In this document: positions 45,970 through 54,024 of the stretch, one piece after another
Layout of the letters: every line of letters starts with the position of its first letter
How positions within the stretch are numbered: the stretch's first letter is position 1
Assembly (NCBI RefSeq): GCF_001591365.1
Contig: NZ_BCUT01000008.1
Coordinates: forward strand, 124,001 to 188,000
Source: Variovorax paradoxus NBRC 15149
Lineage (GTDB): Bacteria; Pseudomonadota; Gammaproteobacteria; Burkholderiales; Burkholderiaceae_C
Reading direction: 5' to 3'
Length of the DNA stretch: 64,000 nucleotides
Program-made: the position numbers and the translations under genes
The notes under the pieces: model-generated
What the model saw: the letters and a program-made list of their open reading frames with translations, nothing else
Told to the model about the DNA's origin: nothing
Database searches by the model: none

Positions 45970-46914
45970 ATGACGATGCGCTGGCGTTCTCTTCTCGCGG
46001 CCGGCGTGCTGGCCCTCGGCCTCGCGGGCTGTGCCGGTGTCTACAAGAGCCCGAGCGCCGCCGACGGCAGCGTGCGACTGGACGGCACGCCGCGCATCGC
46101 GGTGGTCTCGGCCTTCCAGCCCGAGCTCACGCTGCTGCTGAACCGGCTCCAGCAGCCGGCAAGACACAGCGTCAACGGCGTCGAGTTCACCACCGGCACG
46201 CTCGAAGGCAAGCCGGTGGTGCTGTTTCTCTCCGGCATCAGCATGACCAACGCGACGATGAACACGCAGCTGGTGCTCGACCGCTTTCGCGTCACCCACA
46301 TCGTGTTCAGCGGCATCGCGGGCGGCGTGAATCCGCAGCTGCACGTGGGCGACGTCACGGTGCCCGCGCAATGGGGCCAGTACCTCGAAGTGCTGATGGC
46401 GCGCGAAACCGTGCCGGGCAAGTTCACCGCGCCGCCCTTCATCACCGATGCCACGCTGCCCAACTTCGGCATGATGCATCCGCGCCCGGTGGAAGTGCGC
46501 TCCGCGGCGCATCCGCAGATCGCGCGCAAGTTCTGGTTCGAGGCGGACCCGAAGATGCTCGAGGTGGCGCGCAGCATCCGCAATGTCGACCTGGCGAACT
46601 GCAGCGCCGGCAAGTGCCTGGCGCGCAAGCCCCAGCTCGTCGTCGGCGGCAACGGCGTCTCGGGCCAGGCCTTCATGGACAACAAGGCCCTGCGCGAATA
46701 CACCTTCAAGACCTTCCAGGCCAACGTGCTCGACATGGAAACGGCGGCCGTGGGCATGGTGGCCTACAGCAACGGCGTGCCCTACATCGCCTTCCGCTCC
46801 CTCAGCGACCTGGCGGGCGGCGGCGAAGGCGAGAACGAGATGGGCACCTTCATGGGCATTGCGGCCGACAACTCGGCCAAGGTGATGCTGGCGTTCCTGG
46901 CTGCATGGAAATGA
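45970..46914 (+). CDS. Lipoprotein nucleoside phosphorylase/MTAN-like enzyme
   Basis: 314 residues. A lipoprotein signal (LLAAGVLALGLAGC, lipidated Cys21) is followed by a PNP/MTAN fold: IAVVSAFQPE (E52), SGISMTNATMNTQLVLDRF, GIAGGVNPQLHVGDVTVP, then DMETAA (E257) and SLSDLAGG (D280), which match the three catalytic positions of nucleosidases. Usually these enzymes are cytosolic; here the signal predicts a membrane-anchored periplasmic form that could split nucleosides before import. Start at ATG 45970 or 45976. Confidence 0.85.
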   Translation: MTMRWRSLLAAGVLALGLAGCAGVYKSPSAADGSVRLDGTPRIAVVSAFQPELTLLLNRLQQPARHSVNGVEFTTGTLEGKPVVLFLSGISMTNATMNTQLVLDRFRVTHIVFSGIAGGVNPQLHVGDVTVPAQWGQYLEVLMARETVPGKFTAPPFITDATLPNFGMMHPRPVEVRSAAHPQIARKFWFEADPKMLEVARSIRNVDLANCSAGKCLARKPQLVVGGNGVSGQAFMDNKALREYTFKTFQANVLDMETAAVGMVAYSNGVPYIAFRSLSDLAGGGEGENEMGTFMGIAADNSAKVMLAFLAAWK

Positions 46915-46925
46915 TCCTGCCTTTT

Positions 46926-47040
46926 CTCCCTCCCCTTCCGGGGGAGGGTTGGGGTGGGGGCACGCGGTCTTCGATCGATCACCATGGCGTTGCGGGCGCT
47001 GCCCGCCCCCATCCCGGCCTTCCCCCGGAAGGGGAAGGAG
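46926..47040. repeat. Paired REP-like palindromes (BIME-like)
   Basis: Arms of 35 bases at 46926-46960 and 47006-47040 are near-perfect reverse complements of each other, and each contains its own hairpin CCCCTTCC/GGGGGAGG. The second arm ends in GGGGAAGGAG, 10 bases before the ATG of the ABC ATPase, so it doubles as the ribosome site. The 45 bases between arms hold nothing else. Confidence 0.7.
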
Positions 47041-47050
47041 CAAGACCTTC

Positions 47051-48649
47051 ATGAACAGCACGACCGTCCTGCGCCTGCAGGGCATCACCAAGCGCTTCGG
47101 CACCCTCGTCGCGAACGACGCCATCTCGCTCGACCTGCGCGCGGGCGAAGTGCTCGCGCTGCTGGGTGAGAACGGCGCGGGGAAATCGACGCTCATGTCC
47201 ATCCTGTTCGGCCACTATGTCGCGGACGAAGGCAGCATCGAAGTCTTCGGCGCGCCGCTGCCGCCGGGCAATCCCAAGGCGGCGCTGGCCGCGGGCGTGG
47301 GCATGGTGCACCAGCACTTCACGCTGGCCGACAACCTCAGCGTGCTCGACAACGTGATGATGGGCACCGAACCACTCTGGCGCCCGGTCTCGCGCCGGGC
47401 GGCCGCACGCGCGAAGCTGCTCGAGGTGGCACGGCGCTTCGGACTGCCGGTGCAGCCCGACGCGAAGATCGGCAGCCTCTCGGTCGGCGAACGGCAGCGC
47501 GTCGAGATCCTGAAGGCGCTGTACCGCGGCGCGCGCATCCTGATCCTCGATGAGCCGACCGCCGTGCTCACGCCGCAGGAAAGCGAAGCGCTGTTCGCCA
47601 CGCTTGCGCAGATGGTCGCGCAGGGCCTGTCGGTGATCTTCATCAGCCACAAGCTGGGCGAGGTGCTGCGCGTGTCGCAGCGCATCGCGGTGCTGCGCGG
47701 CGGCAAGCTGGTGGCCGAGGCGCGCACCGCCGAGACCACGCAGGCGCAGCTCGCGCTGTGGATGGTCGGGCATGCGGTCGAAGCGCCGCAGCGCCGGCCC
47801 GCCAGGTCGGTGGGCGACGCGGTCTGCGTGCTCGACCATGTGAGCACCGCGTCGGACAAGGACCAGGAGCGGAACCGGCTGCGCGAGGTGTCGCTCACGC
47901 TGCGCGCCGGCGAAATTACCGCCATCGCGGGCGTCTCGGGCAACGGCCAGGTGGCGCTGGCCGAGTTGCTGTGCGGCACGCGCCGCGCCGCCTCGGGCAC
48001 GGCCGTGCTGATGGGCCGCGCGCTGCCGCCCTCGCCCGCACGGCTGGTGCAGCGCGGCGTCGCGCGCATTCCGGAGGACCGGCACGCGGTCGGCGTGGTC
48101 GGCGACCTGCCGGTGTGGGAGAACGCGGTGTCGGAGCGGCTGCGCAGCCCCGTCTTCTCGCGCTGGTCGTGGTTCGTGCGGCGTGCGGCCGCGCGGCTGC
48201 ATGCAGGGCGCATCGAAAAGGCGTTCGACGTGCGCGGCGCGGGGCTGATGGCGCCGGCCCGTTCGCTTTCGGGCGGCAACATGCAGAAGCTGATCCTCGG
48301 GCGCGCGCTGCTGGCGCCCGAGCAGGACGAAGAAGACCCGGACAACAGGAAATACCCGACGCGTGCGCCGCGCCTGATCGTTGCGCACCAGCCGACCTGG
48401 GGCCTGGACATCGGCGCCGTCGCCTATGTGCAGCAGCAACTCATTGCCGCGCGCGATGCGGGTGCGGCGGTGCTGGTGATTTCCGACGACCTCGACGAGG
48501 TGCTCGCGCTCGGCGACCGCGTGGCCGTGATGCACGGCGGCCACCTCGGCGAAGCGCGCCCGGCCGCGGCTTGGTCGCGCGAAGCCATCGGGCTGGCCAT
48601 GGCCGGCGCGGCGCAGCAGCAGCAGCAGCGCGCAGGGGCCACGCCATGA
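47051..48649 (+). CDS. ABC transporter ATP-binding protein (nucleoside type, two ATPase domains)
   Basis: 532 residues with two nucleotide-binding domains, like RbsA/NupA-type importers. Domain 1: Walker A GENGAGKSTLMS (about 40-51), signature LSVGERQRVEILKAL, Walker B ILILDEPTAVL. Domain 2 has the degenerate Walker A GVSGNGQVALAEL usual in this family and signature SLSGGNMQKLILGRAL, with an 18-residue insert (EQDEEDPDNRKYPTRAP) before Walker B LIVAHQPTWGLD. Start at ATG 47051, placed by the GGAAGGAG site in the repeat. Energises the importer with the two permeases below. Confidence 0.9.
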   Translation: MNSTTVLRLQGITKRFGTLVANDAISLDLRAGEVLALLGENGAGKSTLMSILFGHYVADEGSIEVFGAPLPPGNPKAALAAGVGMVHQHFTLADNLSVLDNVMMGTEPLWRPVSRRAAARAKLLEVARRFGLPVQPDAKIGSLSVGERQRVEILKALYRGARILILDEPTAVLTPQESEALFATLAQMVAQGLSVIFISHKLGEVLRVSQRIAVLRGGKLVAEARTAETTQAQLALWMVGHAVEAPQRRPARSVGDAVCVLDHVSTASDKDQERNRLREVSLTLRAGEITAIAGVSGNGQVALAELLCGTRRAASGTAVLMGRALPPSPARLVQRGVARIPEDRHAVGVVGDLPVWENAVSERLRSPVFSRWSWFVRRAAARLHAGRIEKAFDVRGAGLMAPARSLSGGNMQKLILGRALLAPEQDEEDPDNRKYPTRAPRLIVAHQPTWGLDIGAVAYVQQQLIAARDAGAAVLVISDDLDEVLALGDRVAVMHGGHLGEARPAAAWSREAIGLAMAGAAQQQQQRAGATP

Positions 48650-49710
48650 TGCGGCTCGAACGGCGCCACCAAAGCTCGCGCGCCGCGCTGGTGCTGGCAC
48701 CCATCGGCGCAGTGGCCTTCACCATGGCGGTGAGCGCGCTGCTCGTGCTCTGGGCCGGCGCGCCGCTAGTCCACACCAACGCATTGCTGCTGCAGGGCGG
48801 CTTCGGCTCGGTGTTCGCATGGAGCGAAACGCTGACGCGCGCCATTCCACTGATCCTCACCGGCTTGGCTGCGACCGTCGCCTTCAAGGCGCGGCTCTTC
48901 AACATCGGCGCCGAGGGTCAGCTGTTCGCGGGTGCCCTCGCGGCCGTGGCCGTGGGCGGCATGCATGGCGGCACGGGTTTCGAGCTGCCGCCCTGGCTGC
49001 TGTTCCCGCTGATGATGCTGGCCGCCGCCGCGGCGGGCGCCCTGCTGCTGCTCGGCCCGGCGCTCATGAAGAACAGGCTCGGCGTCGACGAGGTGGTGAC
49101 CACGCTGCTGATCAACTTCATCGTGCTGCTCGGCGTGTCGGCGCTGCTCGACGGGCCGATGAAGGACCCGAGCGCCATGGGCTGGCCGCAGAGCGTGTCG
49201 CTGCAGTCCGAGCTCGAACTCGGCAAGCTCGTTGCGCAGACCCGCGTGCACACCGGACTCGTCTGGGCCGTGTCGCTCGCGGTGATGGTGTGGGCGATCT
49301 TCAAGTACACGGTGCTGGGCTTCGACATCCGCGCGGTGGGCGCCAATGCGCGCGCCGCCGCCTTCGCCGGCGTGCCGGTCACGCGCACGGTGGTGATGGT
49401 GGCGCTGCTCTCGGGCGCGCTGGCGGGCCTTGCGGGTGCCATCGAAGTGGCGGGACGCACCAGCTATGTCACGCTCGACATGTCGCCGGGCTACGGCTAC
49501 ACCGGCATCGTGATCGCGATGCTCGCGGGCCTGCATCCGCTGGGCGTGATCGCCGCGGGCGTGTTCGTGGCCGGCGTGCTGGTCGGCGCCGACACCATGA
49601 GCCGCGCCGTGGGCGTGCCGACCTACATCGCCGACGTGATCGTCGCGGCCTCGCTGGTCGCGGTGCTGGTGGCGACGCTGCTCACGCAATACCGGGTGCG
49701 GATGAAATGA
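48646..49710 (+). CDS. ABC transporter permease (nucleoside/BMP type) 1
   Basis: 354-residue inner-membrane protein of the BPD_transp_2 group with about 8-10 hydrophobic helices (LVLAPIGAVAFTMAVSALLVLWAG, WLLFPLMMLAAAAAGALLLLG, VVTTLLINFIVLLGVSALL, GYTGIVIAMLAGLHPLGVIAAGVFVAGVLVGA). Conserved ARLFNIGAEGQLFAGA near residue 85 is typical for nucleoside importers. ATG overlaps the ATPase stop (ATGA). Confidence 0.9.
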   Translation: MMRLERRHQSSRAALVLAPIGAVAFTMAVSALLVLWAGAPLVHTNALLLQGGFGSVFAWSETLTRAIPLILTGLAATVAFKARLFNIGAEGQLFAGALAAVAVGGMHGGTGFELPPWLLFPLMMLAAAAAGALLLLGPALMKNRLGVDEVVTTLLINFIVLLGVSALLDGPMKDPSAMGWPQSVSLQSELELGKLVAQTRVHTGLVWAVSLAVMVWAIFKYTVLGFDIRAVGANARAAAFAGVPVTRTVVMVALLSGALAGLAGAIEVAGRTSYVTLDMSPGYGYTGIVIAMLAGLHPLGVIAAGVFVAGVLVGADTMSRAVGVPTYIADVIVAASLVAVLVATLLTQYRVRMK

Positions 49711-49733
49711 CCGAGTTGGCGCCTGCGCATTTG

Positions 49734-49831
49734 CTCCTTCCCCCGCCGGGGGAAGGCTGGGATGGGGGCATCGGCGCCCACATCGAGCGCCGCGTGCCCC
49801 CACCCCCACCCTCCCCCGGAAGGGGAGGGAG
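49734..49831. repeat. Paired REP-like palindromes (BIME-like), second copy
   Basis: Same family as 46926-47040: arms 49734-49768 and 49797-49831 are reverse complements with a few mismatches. The second arm ends in GGGGAGGGAG, 9 bases before the ATG of the second permease, so again the repeat supplies the ribosome site. Confidence 0.7.
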
Positions 49832-49840
49832 AAACACCAG

Positions 49841-50764
49841 ATGACAGACCTGCTCGACATCCTGACCAATCCGGCGTTCTGGGTCGCGGTGCTGCGCATC
49901 GCCACGCCGCTGATCCTCGGCACGCTGGGCGTGCTGCTGTGCGAGCGCGCGGGCGTGCTCAACCTCGGCATCGAGGGAATCATGGTCGCGGGCGCCTTCA
50001 CCGGCTGGCTCGCGGTGTATGCGGGCGCGCCGCTCTGGGCCGGAGTGGGCGTCGCCGCGCTCACGGGCATGGTGTTCGGGCTGCTGCATGCCTTTCTCAC
50101 GGTGGGCCTGGCGCTGTCGCAGCACGTCTCGGGGCTGGGCATCACGCTGCTGGCCACGGCGCTCAGCTACTTCGGCTACCGCGTGAGCTTTCCGAAGGTG
50201 AACACGCCGCCGACCATCGCGCCCTTCGCGCCGATGGAGTGGCTGCCGGTGCCCATCCTCAATGCGCAGACCGCGCTCACGCTGTTCGCGCTGCTGCTGG
50301 TGCCGGCGATTGCCTGGGTGCTGTACCGCACGCCGCTCGGGCTCGCCGTGCGCATGGTGGGCGAGAACCCGCAGGCCGCCGAGAGCCAGGGCGTGTCGGT
50401 CGCGGCCACGCGCACCGGCGCCATTGTGGCGGGTTCGGCGCTGATGGGTGTGGCCGGCTCCTTCCTCACGCTCTCGGCCTTCAACGCCTTCTTCTTCAAC
50501 ATGGTGAACGGCCGCGGCTGGATCTGCGTGGCGCTGGTGGTGTTCGCCTCATGGCGGCCGGGCAAGGCCCTGCTCGGCGCGCTGCTGTTCGCGTTCTTCG
50601 ATGCGCTGCAGCTGCGGCTGCAACAATCGGGCGATGCCGTGCTGCCCTACCAGATCTACCTGATGCTGCCGTACCTGCTCTCGATCCTCGCGCTCGTGCT
50701 GGTGGCGCGCAAGGCCAGCTATCCGCAGGCGCTGATGAAGCCCTATCGCAAGGGGGAACGTTGA
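49841..50764 (+). CDS. ABC transporter permease (nucleoside/BMP type) 2
   Basis: 307-residue inner-membrane protein, the second BPD_transp_2 permease, with about eight hydrophobic helices. LGVLLCERAGVLNLGIEGIMVAGAFTGWLAV (about 28-58) is the signature block of the short permease in nucleoside importers, and GLAVRMVGENPQAAESQGV the coupling-loop region. Follows permease 1 after a repeat; gives the usual binding protein, ATPase and two-permease set. Confidence 0.9.
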   Translation: MTDLLDILTNPAFWVAVLRIATPLILGTLGVLLCERAGVLNLGIEGIMVAGAFTGWLAVYAGAPLWAGVGVAALTGMVFGLLHAFLTVGLALSQHVSGLGITLLATALSYFGYRVSFPKVNTPPTIAPFAPMEWLPVPILNAQTALTLFALLLVPAIAWVLYRTPLGLAVRMVGENPQAAESQGVSVAATRTGAIVAGSALMGVAGSFLTLSAFNAFFFNMVNGRGWICVALVVFASWRPGKALLGALLFAFFDALQLRLQQSGDAVLPYQIYLMLPYLLSILALVLVARKASYPQALMKPYRKGER

Positions 50765-50766
50765 TC

Positions 50767-51219
50767 ATGGCGAAGACAGGCGCTGCAACCTTGCTCGCGG
50801 CCGCGCTGTCGCTGTGCGCCGCCGGCGCGCACGCGCTGGGCAGCGATCACGGCTACGACGGCTTCAAGACACCCGATGCGGTCAGCTGGGTCCAGCTGTG
50901 CGGCATCTGGGGCAAGGACCACCAGGGCACGTACCGGGTGATCCATGCCAGCCAGGACGCGCAGTCCTTTCTCTACGTGCAGTGGATGGCGCGCGATGCC
51001 AACGGCCGCCTGAACGCCGCACACACCGCAGCCATCTCCGAACTGGACAACGACCACGCGGAAATCGCCCTGACCGATCTCGGCTGCCGCGCCACGCCGC
51101 GCGGCATCGTGGTGACGGCGCGCGCCGCCTCCGGCCACGACGACAAGCTGCGCCGCGTGACCATCGAGGCGGGGCCGGCGCCGGGGCAGTACCGGTATCG
51201 GGCGCAGCGCACGCGCTGA
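50767..51219 (+). CDS. Secreted protein of unknown function
   Basis: 150 residues with a signal peptide (ATLLAAALSLCAAGAHAL); the mature part (LGSDHGYDGFKTPDAVSWVQLCGIWGKD...) has two cysteines (one in VQLCGIW, one in LTDLGCRAT) that may form a disulfide. 2 bases after the second permease, so probably in the same transcript. I recognise no family. Could be an accessory periplasmic protein of the importer. Confidence 0.65.
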   Translation: MAKTGAATLLAAALSLCAAGAHALGSDHGYDGFKTPDAVSWVQLCGIWGKDHQGTYRVIHASQDAQSFLYVQWMARDANGRLNAAHTAAISELDNDHAEIALTDLGCRATPRGIVVTARAASGHDDKLRRVTIEAGPAPGQYRYRAQRTR

Positions 51220-51299
51220 ACGAATTTACTTCGCGACCACCCGCGCAGCACCGCCCGCGCAAACGAAAATCCCCGCACCCGCTTCCGGAGACCCTCACG

Positions 51300-52580
51300 A
51301 TGCTCGACCTCCTCGTCATCAACGCCACCCTCCCCGACGGCCGCTCGGGCATGTCGATCGCCGTGCAGGGCGGCCGCATTGCCGAAGTCACCGCCGGGCT
51401 CGACGCGCCGGCGCTCGACAAGCTCGATGCCCAGGGCCTGCTGGTTGCGCCGCATTTCGTCGATCCGCACTTCCACATGGATGCCACGCTGAGCTATGGC
51501 CTTCCGCGCATCAACCAGAGCGGCACCTTGCTCGAAGGCATTGCGCTGTGGGGCGAACTCAAGCCGCTGCTCACGGCCGACGCGCTCATCGAGCGTGCGC
51601 TGGCGTATTGCGACTGGGCGGTGGCCAAGGGCCTGCTGGCCGTGCGCTCGCATGTGGACACGAGCGACCCGAGCCTGCTCGCGGTCGATGCGCTGCTCGA
51701 GGTCAAGCGCAAGGTCGCGCCGTACCTCGACCTGCAGCTCGTGGCCTTTCCGCAGGATGGCGTGCTGCGCTCGGCGGGCGGCGTCGACAACCTGAAGCGC
51801 GCGCTCGACAAGGGCGTGGACGTGGTCGGCGGCATTCCGCATTTCGAGCGCACCATGGCCGATGGCGCCGCCAGCGTGAAGCTGCTGATGGAGCTGGCGG
51901 CCGAGCGCGGCAAGCTGGTCGACATGCACTGCGACGAGTCGGACGATCCGCTCTCGCGCCACATCGAAACCCTGTCGGCCGAGACCTGGCGCCTCGGCAT
52001 GCAGGGCCGCGTGACCGGCTCGCACTGCACCTCGATGCATTCGATGGACAACTACTACGCGAGCAAGCTGCTGCCGCTGATCGCGCAGAGCGGCGTCAGC
52101 GTGGTTTCCAACCCGCTCATCAACATCACGCTGCAGGGCCGCCACGACGGCTATCCCAAGCGCCGCGGCATGACGCGCGTGCCCGAGCTGATGGCCGCCG
52201 GCGTGAACGTCGCCTTCGGCCACGACTGCGTGATGGACCCGTGGTATGGCATGGGATCGGGCGACATGCTCGAAGTGGCGCACATGGGCCTGCACGTGGC
52301 GCAGATGACCAGCCAGGCCGGCATCCGCCAGTGCTTCGACGCGGTGACCACGAACGCCGCGCGCGTGATGCACCTCGAAGGCTACGGCCTCGAGGCGGGC
52401 TGCGACGCGAGCTTCGTGCTGCTGCAGGCGCGCGACCCGGTCGAAGCGATCCGGCTGCGCGCGACGCGGCTCAAGGTGTTCCGCAAGGGGCGACTGCTGG
52501 CGGAAACGCCGGCCGCGACGGCCACGCTGCATTTGCCGGGCCGCGCGCAGTCCACCAGCTGGATGAGCCGCAAGTCCTAG
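51300..52580 (+). CDS. codA: Cytosine deaminase
   Basis: Amidohydrolase that converts cytosine to uracil and ammonia. 426 residues (E. coli CodA 427). Metal ligands in DPHFHMDAT (the HxH pair, about 60-68), DMHCDESDD (His about 204) and GHDCVMDPWYGMG (Asp about 308). Start ATG 51300 has a GGAG site. Would feed uracil to upp/URC. Closely related enzymes deaminate isoguanine or other bases, so exact specificity is not certain. Confidence 0.88.
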   Translation: MLDLLVINATLPDGRSGMSIAVQGGRIAEVTAGLDAPALDKLDAQGLLVAPHFVDPHFHMDATLSYGLPRINQSGTLLEGIALWGELKPLLTADALIERALAYCDWAVAKGLLAVRSHVDTSDPSLLAVDALLEVKRKVAPYLDLQLVAFPQDGVLRSAGGVDNLKRALDKGVDVVGGIPHFERTMADGAASVKLLMELAAERGKLVDMHCDESDDPLSRHIETLSAETWRLGMQGRVTGSHCTSMHSMDNYYASKLLPLIAQSGVSVVSNPLINITLQGRHDGYPKRRGMTRVPELMAAGVNVAFGHDCVMDPWYGMGSGDMLEVAHMGLHVAQMTSQAGIRQCFDAVTTNAARVMHLEGYGLEAGCDASFVLLQARDPVEAIRLRATRLKVFRKGRLLAETPAATATLHLPGRAQSTSWMSRKS

Positions 52581-52584
52581 CGCC

Positions 52585-54024
52585 TCAGGCTTCGGGCGCG
52601 ATGGCCTCGGCGTACTCGTAGAGTGCGCCCAGGATCTCTTCGCCCCGCTCGTCCGCGGTTTCGGACAGCGCATCGACTTCGCTGAACAGCATCTCGATGG
52701 TGCGCGCCCCGCCCTCGCCCTTGAAGAGCCGCGCGGCGCGCAGCGCCTCCCAGCGTTCGGCCTCTTCCGAGCTGAGCAGCTCGGGCCAGTTGCGCGCGCG
52801 GTAGCGAAAGAGGATTTCCTCGAGCCGCCCGTCGTCGAAACCGGTGCGATCCTTGGCGAGCTCCTCGGGCGACAGCGCGCGCAGCTGGTTCAGGCGGCGC
52901 CGGTCGCCGTTGCCGACGAAGCCGCCGTAGAGGTCTTCATCGACATCGGGCACCGCCTCCTTGGGACGCGCGTACACCTGCGACCAGATGGCGCTCATGT
53001 CGGGCAGGTCGCGCGCGATGGCCGCGTGGCGCAGCGCCGCGTCAAGGTCGACGTTCCAGCGCTCGGCCATGGCGGGCGCCAGCGTGCGCAGGTTGCCGAC
53101 CACCATCGGCGACTTGTTGAGGTGGATGCCCTTGACCGGCAGGCGGACCACGCCTTCGGGCAGGTCGGCGGTGCGCGTGAACAGGCGCAGGCGCAGGGTC
53201 TCGACGTCGAGGTCGCGCAGCTCGCTGGGGTCGTGGGCCAGGTCCCAGGCGATCAGTTCGTTCTTGTTGGTCGGATGGCTCGCGAGCGGCCACATCACGC
53301 CGAGGCAGCCGCGCTCGACCGGGAACATGCCCGACACGTGCAGGAAAGGCCGCGCCGTCTCGCGCATGGCCGGCAGGCCGAGCTCGCTGGCGACGCGGTC
53401 CTTCTTGTGCAGGCCGAAGGCGAATTCGAAGAGCTTGGGCTGGCGCTCGCGAATGAGCCGCGCCAGCGCGATGGTGGCGCGCACGTCGGACAGCGCATCG
53501 TGCGCCGCTTCGTGCAGCAGGCCGTTGGCGCGCGCCAGGTCCTCGAGCTTGAAGCTGGGCTTGCCGTCTTCCTTCTTCGGCCACTCGATGCCGTCGGGCC
53601 GCAGCGCGTAGGTCAGGCGCACCACGTCCAGCAGGTCCCAGCGGCCGCAGTCGTTCTGCCATTCGCGGGCGTACGGGTCGATCAGGTTGCGCCAGAACAG
53701 GAAGCGCGTGACCTCGTCGTCGAAGCGGATGGTGTTGTAGCCCACGCCGATGGTGCCGGGCTGCGAGAAGGCCTTCTCGATCTGCGCGGCGAAGGCATGC
53801 TCGGGAATGCCGCGCTCCAGGCAGAGCTGCGGCGTGATGCCGGTGATCAGGCAAGCCTCGGGGCTGGGCAGGTAGTCGGGCGCCGGCTTGCAATAGATCA
53901 TCAGCGGCTCGCCGATCTCATTGAGCTCGGCGTCGGTGCGGATGGCGGCGAACTGCGATGGCCGGTCGCGGCGCGGCACGGCGCCGAAGGTTTCGTAGTC
54001 GTGCCAGAGAAAGGTGTGGTTCAT
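52585..54024 (-). CDS. sbcB: Exodeoxyribonuclease I
   Basis: 3'-5' single-strand DNA exonuclease involved in recombination and mismatch repair. 479 residues (E. coli 475) with the DEDDh core: FLWHDYETFGAVPRRDRPSQ (Exo I: DxE, about 8-10), YNTIRFDDEVTRF (Exo II), and HDALSDVRATIALA (Exo III, about 180). The SH3-like and C-terminal helical domains follow (FPVERGCLGVMWPLASHPTN). 4 bases from the convergent codA end; adjacent to cls by 1 base. Confidence 0.95.
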   Translation of the reverse strand: MNHTFLWHDYETFGAVPRRDRPSQFAAIRTDAELNEIGEPLMIYCKPAPDYLPSPEACLITGITPQLCLERGIPEHAFAAQIEKAFSQPGTIGVGYNTIRFDDEVTRFLFWRNLIDPYAREWQNDCGRWDLLDVVRLTYALRPDGIEWPKKEDGKPSFKLEDLARANGLLHEAAHDALSDVRATIALARLIRERQPKLFEFAFGLHKKDRVASELGLPAMRETARPFLHVSGMFPVERGCLGVMWPLASHPTNKNELIAWDLAHDPSELRDLDVETLRLRLFTRTADLPEGVVRLPVKGIHLNKSPMVVGNLRTLAPAMAERWNVDLDAALRHAAIARDLPDMSAIWSQVYARPKEAVPDVDEDLYGGFVGNGDRRRLNQLRALSPEELAKDRTGFDDGRLEEILFRYRARNWPELLSSEEAERWEALRAARLFKGEGGARTIEMLFSEVDALSETADERGEEILGALYEYAEAIAPEA

